The notes beneath the pieces are model-generated. The model was not told the origin of the DNA. It did not search any database and was given only the letters and a program-made list of their open reading frames with translations. A program made the translations under genes and the position numbers. A DNA stretch of 36,860 nt from Draconibacterium orientale (GTDB lineage Bacteria > Bacteroidota > Bacteroidia > Bacteroidales > JAADGE01), in NCBI GenBank assembly GCA_022729995.1, contig DZBS01000017.1, forward strand, positions 1 through 36,860, read 5' to 3'. Position 1 is the stretch's first letter, and each line of letters opens with the position of its first letter. Shown piece after piece: positions 35,412-36,860 of this stretch.

Positions 35412-36860
35412 ATGAAAGATTTTTTTAAAATAGCATGGCGAAATGTTTGGCGAAACAAACGACGAAGTTTAATAACAATGTCGTCAATATTTTTTGCGGT
35501 TTTTTTGGCTTTAATAATGCGTTCTTTCCAATTGGGAAGTTATGAAAGCATGATAAATTCGATGGTTGAAATGTATTCAGGCTATATTCAAATTGAAAAT
35601 AAAGATTTTCCGGAAGATAATACAATTGATAATTCAAGTGAATATTCAGAAAATATTATTTCTAAAATCGAATCTGTTGAAAATGTAAAAACTGTTGTTC
35701 CCAGATTAAGTTCATTTTCTTATGCTTATTCTAAAGATCAAAGTAAAGGAATTCTTTTTACCGGAATTAACCCACAAAAAGAGAATGAAATGACCGGGCT
35801 TATCAAACAACTTGTTAATGTAAAAATAACCGAACAAGCCGTAAACAATATAAAACAAAAAAATGTTCCACGTGAAATTATTAACAAGTTATTAACAATT
35901 GTTAATAACTATTATTCAGATGATAAAATTTTGAAATTTGATTTAGAACTTTCAAATGATGAAGCACGTGAATATATTCCTATCATAAAAAAATATGCAG
36001 CCTATAAAAATGAGTATCTTAAGCAAAATGATAAAGGTGTTTTAATTAGTGCAGGATTGGCAAAATATCTTAAACTTGATGTAGGCGACAGTATTATTCT
36101 TATGGGAATGGGTTATCACGGAGTGAGTGCTGCAGGAAAGTTTAAAATCAAAGGAATTGTTTTGTTGCCAAACCCGAAACTTAATGATATGATTATTTAC
36201 GGTGAACTAAATAATGTTCAACATTATTTTTCAACTTACACGGTTTCCGATGATTTTAAAGATACTACTTTTTTATTATCTACTTATGCCGTAAATCTTA
36301 AAAATAAAGATGATGAAAGTATTGCTAATTCTCGTGATGAAATTATAAAAAATATAAACTCTGATTTGTTTCTTGTGCGCGGATGGAAAGATGCAAATAA
36401 GGAACTTGCAAATCAAATTAAGTCTGATAATGAAACCGGAGTTTTGATGATAATGCTTTTATACGTTGTTATTGCTTTTGGAGTTTTAGGAACTGTTTTA
36501 ATGATGATTGCCGAACGACAAAGAGAAATGGGCGTGATGATTGCCGTAGGAATGAAAAAAACAAAACTCGCTCTAATTGTTAGCATAGAAATGGCTTTTA
36601 TAAGTTTTGTTGCTTTGGTTTCAGGAATTTTGGTCAGTGTACCTTTTATAATTCTTGGAAATATTTTTCCTATCAGACTTAAAGGAGAAATGGCTCAAAT
36701 GATGATTTCTTATGGTTTTGAACCCGTTATGCCTTTGGCATGGTTTGGTTCTTATTACACCGACCAAGTTATATCTGTAATTGTAATTGTTTTATTAGTA
36801 ATGATTTACCCGTTAATTTCTATCAACAGATTAGAAATTATTAAAGCACTTAGAGGATAG
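35412..36860 (+). CDS. ABC transporter permease, FtsX/MacB-like
   Basis: A 482-aa inner-membrane permease, complete, with its stop codon being the last bases of the window. The N-terminus (FFKIAWRNVWRNKRRSLITM) and first helix (about 19-38) are typical. A large periplasmic domain (about 40-340) follows, then three helices at about 343-363, 393-417 and 453-473. The cytoplasmic coupling block AERQREMGVMIAVGMKKTK lies between the second and third helices. This type works by mechanotransmission with an ATPase that must be encoded elsewhere, probably just downstream. With the LolA-like protein upstream, export or outer-membrane sorting of lipids or lipoproteins is the likeliest task; the cargo is not readable. 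The C-terminus (INRLEIIKALRG) differs from the fossil tail upstream. Confidence 0.92.
   Translation: MKDFFKIAWRNVWRNKRRSLITMSSIFFAVFLALIMRSFQLGSYESMINSMVEMYSGYIQIENKDFPEDNTIDNSSEYSENIISKIESVENVKTVVPRLSSFSYAYSKDQSKGILFTGINPQKENEMTGLIKQLVNVKITEQAVNNIKQKNVPREIINKLLTIVNNYYSDDKILKFDLELSNDEAREYIPIIKKYAAYKNEYLKQNDKGVLISAGLAKYLKLDVGDSIILMGMGYHGVSAAGKFKIKGIVLLPNPKLNDMIIYGELNNVQHYFSTYTVSDDFKDTTFLLSTYAVNLKNKDDESIANSRDEIIKNINSDLFLVRGWKDANKELANQIKSDNETGVLMIMLLYVVIAFGVLGTVLMMIAERQREMGVMIAVGMKKTKLALIVSIEMAFISFVALVSGILVSVPFIILGNIFPIRLKGEMAQMMISYGFEPVMPLAWFGSYYTDQVISVIVIVLLVMIYPLISINRLEIIKALRG

Overview
The window reads as a chromosomal segment of an AT-rich member of the Bacteroidota, probably Bacteroidia-like. 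Four things point there. The gene order rplM-rpsI-rpsB-tsf is typical of the phylum. atpD-atpC stands apart from the rest of the ATP synthase genes. Several genes have a TAnnTTTG box just upstream, and at three of them a TTG or TTTG lies 19-20 bases before it, which is the Bacteroidota -33/-7 promoter; purine-rich Shine-Dalgarno sites are not evident. Many predicted proteins also have Bacteroidota-type lengths (short AtpC, 236-aa conserved hypothetical protein, YbiT-like ABC-F protein). No rRNA, tRNA, CRISPR array or intact insertion sequence was seen.

Layout. 1-3.5 kb: an unrecognised 279-aa protein and a SulP transporter fused to STAS and beta-carbonic anhydrase domains. 3.6-9.4 kb: an accessory region holding a possible group II intron 3' remnant, a two-gene unit whose first gene is frameshifted, an orphan chemoreceptor, a DUF4160/DUF2442 pair, an antitoxin/PIN toxin pair, and many palindromic REP-like repeats and dispersed hairpins. 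9.4-18.9 kb: housekeeping genes, mostly on the minus strand (aspS, glpD, a U32 peptidase-family protein, a GT9 glycosyltransferase, pheS, a cyclophilin lipoprotein), with tadA and a thiamine-binding-type protein on the plus strand. 19.2-25.5 kb: translation and energy genes on the plus strand (rplM, rpsI, rpsB, tsf, an ABC-F protein, atpD, atpC). 25.5-29.4 kb: a polyprenyl diphosphate synthase, a predicted outer-membrane protein, an MscS channel and a CPBP protease. 29.4-33.75 kb: a tight minus-strand operon of FHA protein, PP2C phosphatase and Ser/Thr kinase. 33.86-36.86 kb: a TetR regulator, a LolA-like periplasmic protein and an FtsX-type ABC permease, with the fossil C-terminus of another permease between the last two.

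The two most interesting systems lie side by side and are divergently transcribed. The kinase/phosphatase/FHA operon encodes three membrane-spanning proteins. Each joins a cytoplasmic phospho-signalling domain to an extracytoplasmic domain (SH3b-like, LysM-like and VWA-like respectively), which suggests a cell-envelope-sensing phosphorylation circuit. The TetR protein carries a textbook EF-hand calcium-binding loop in its ligand-sensing half, and an inverted repeat overlaps its own promoter, suggesting an autoregulated, possibly calcium-responsive control of the envelope export genes that follow. Functions are assigned from recognised motifs only; no database search was run.
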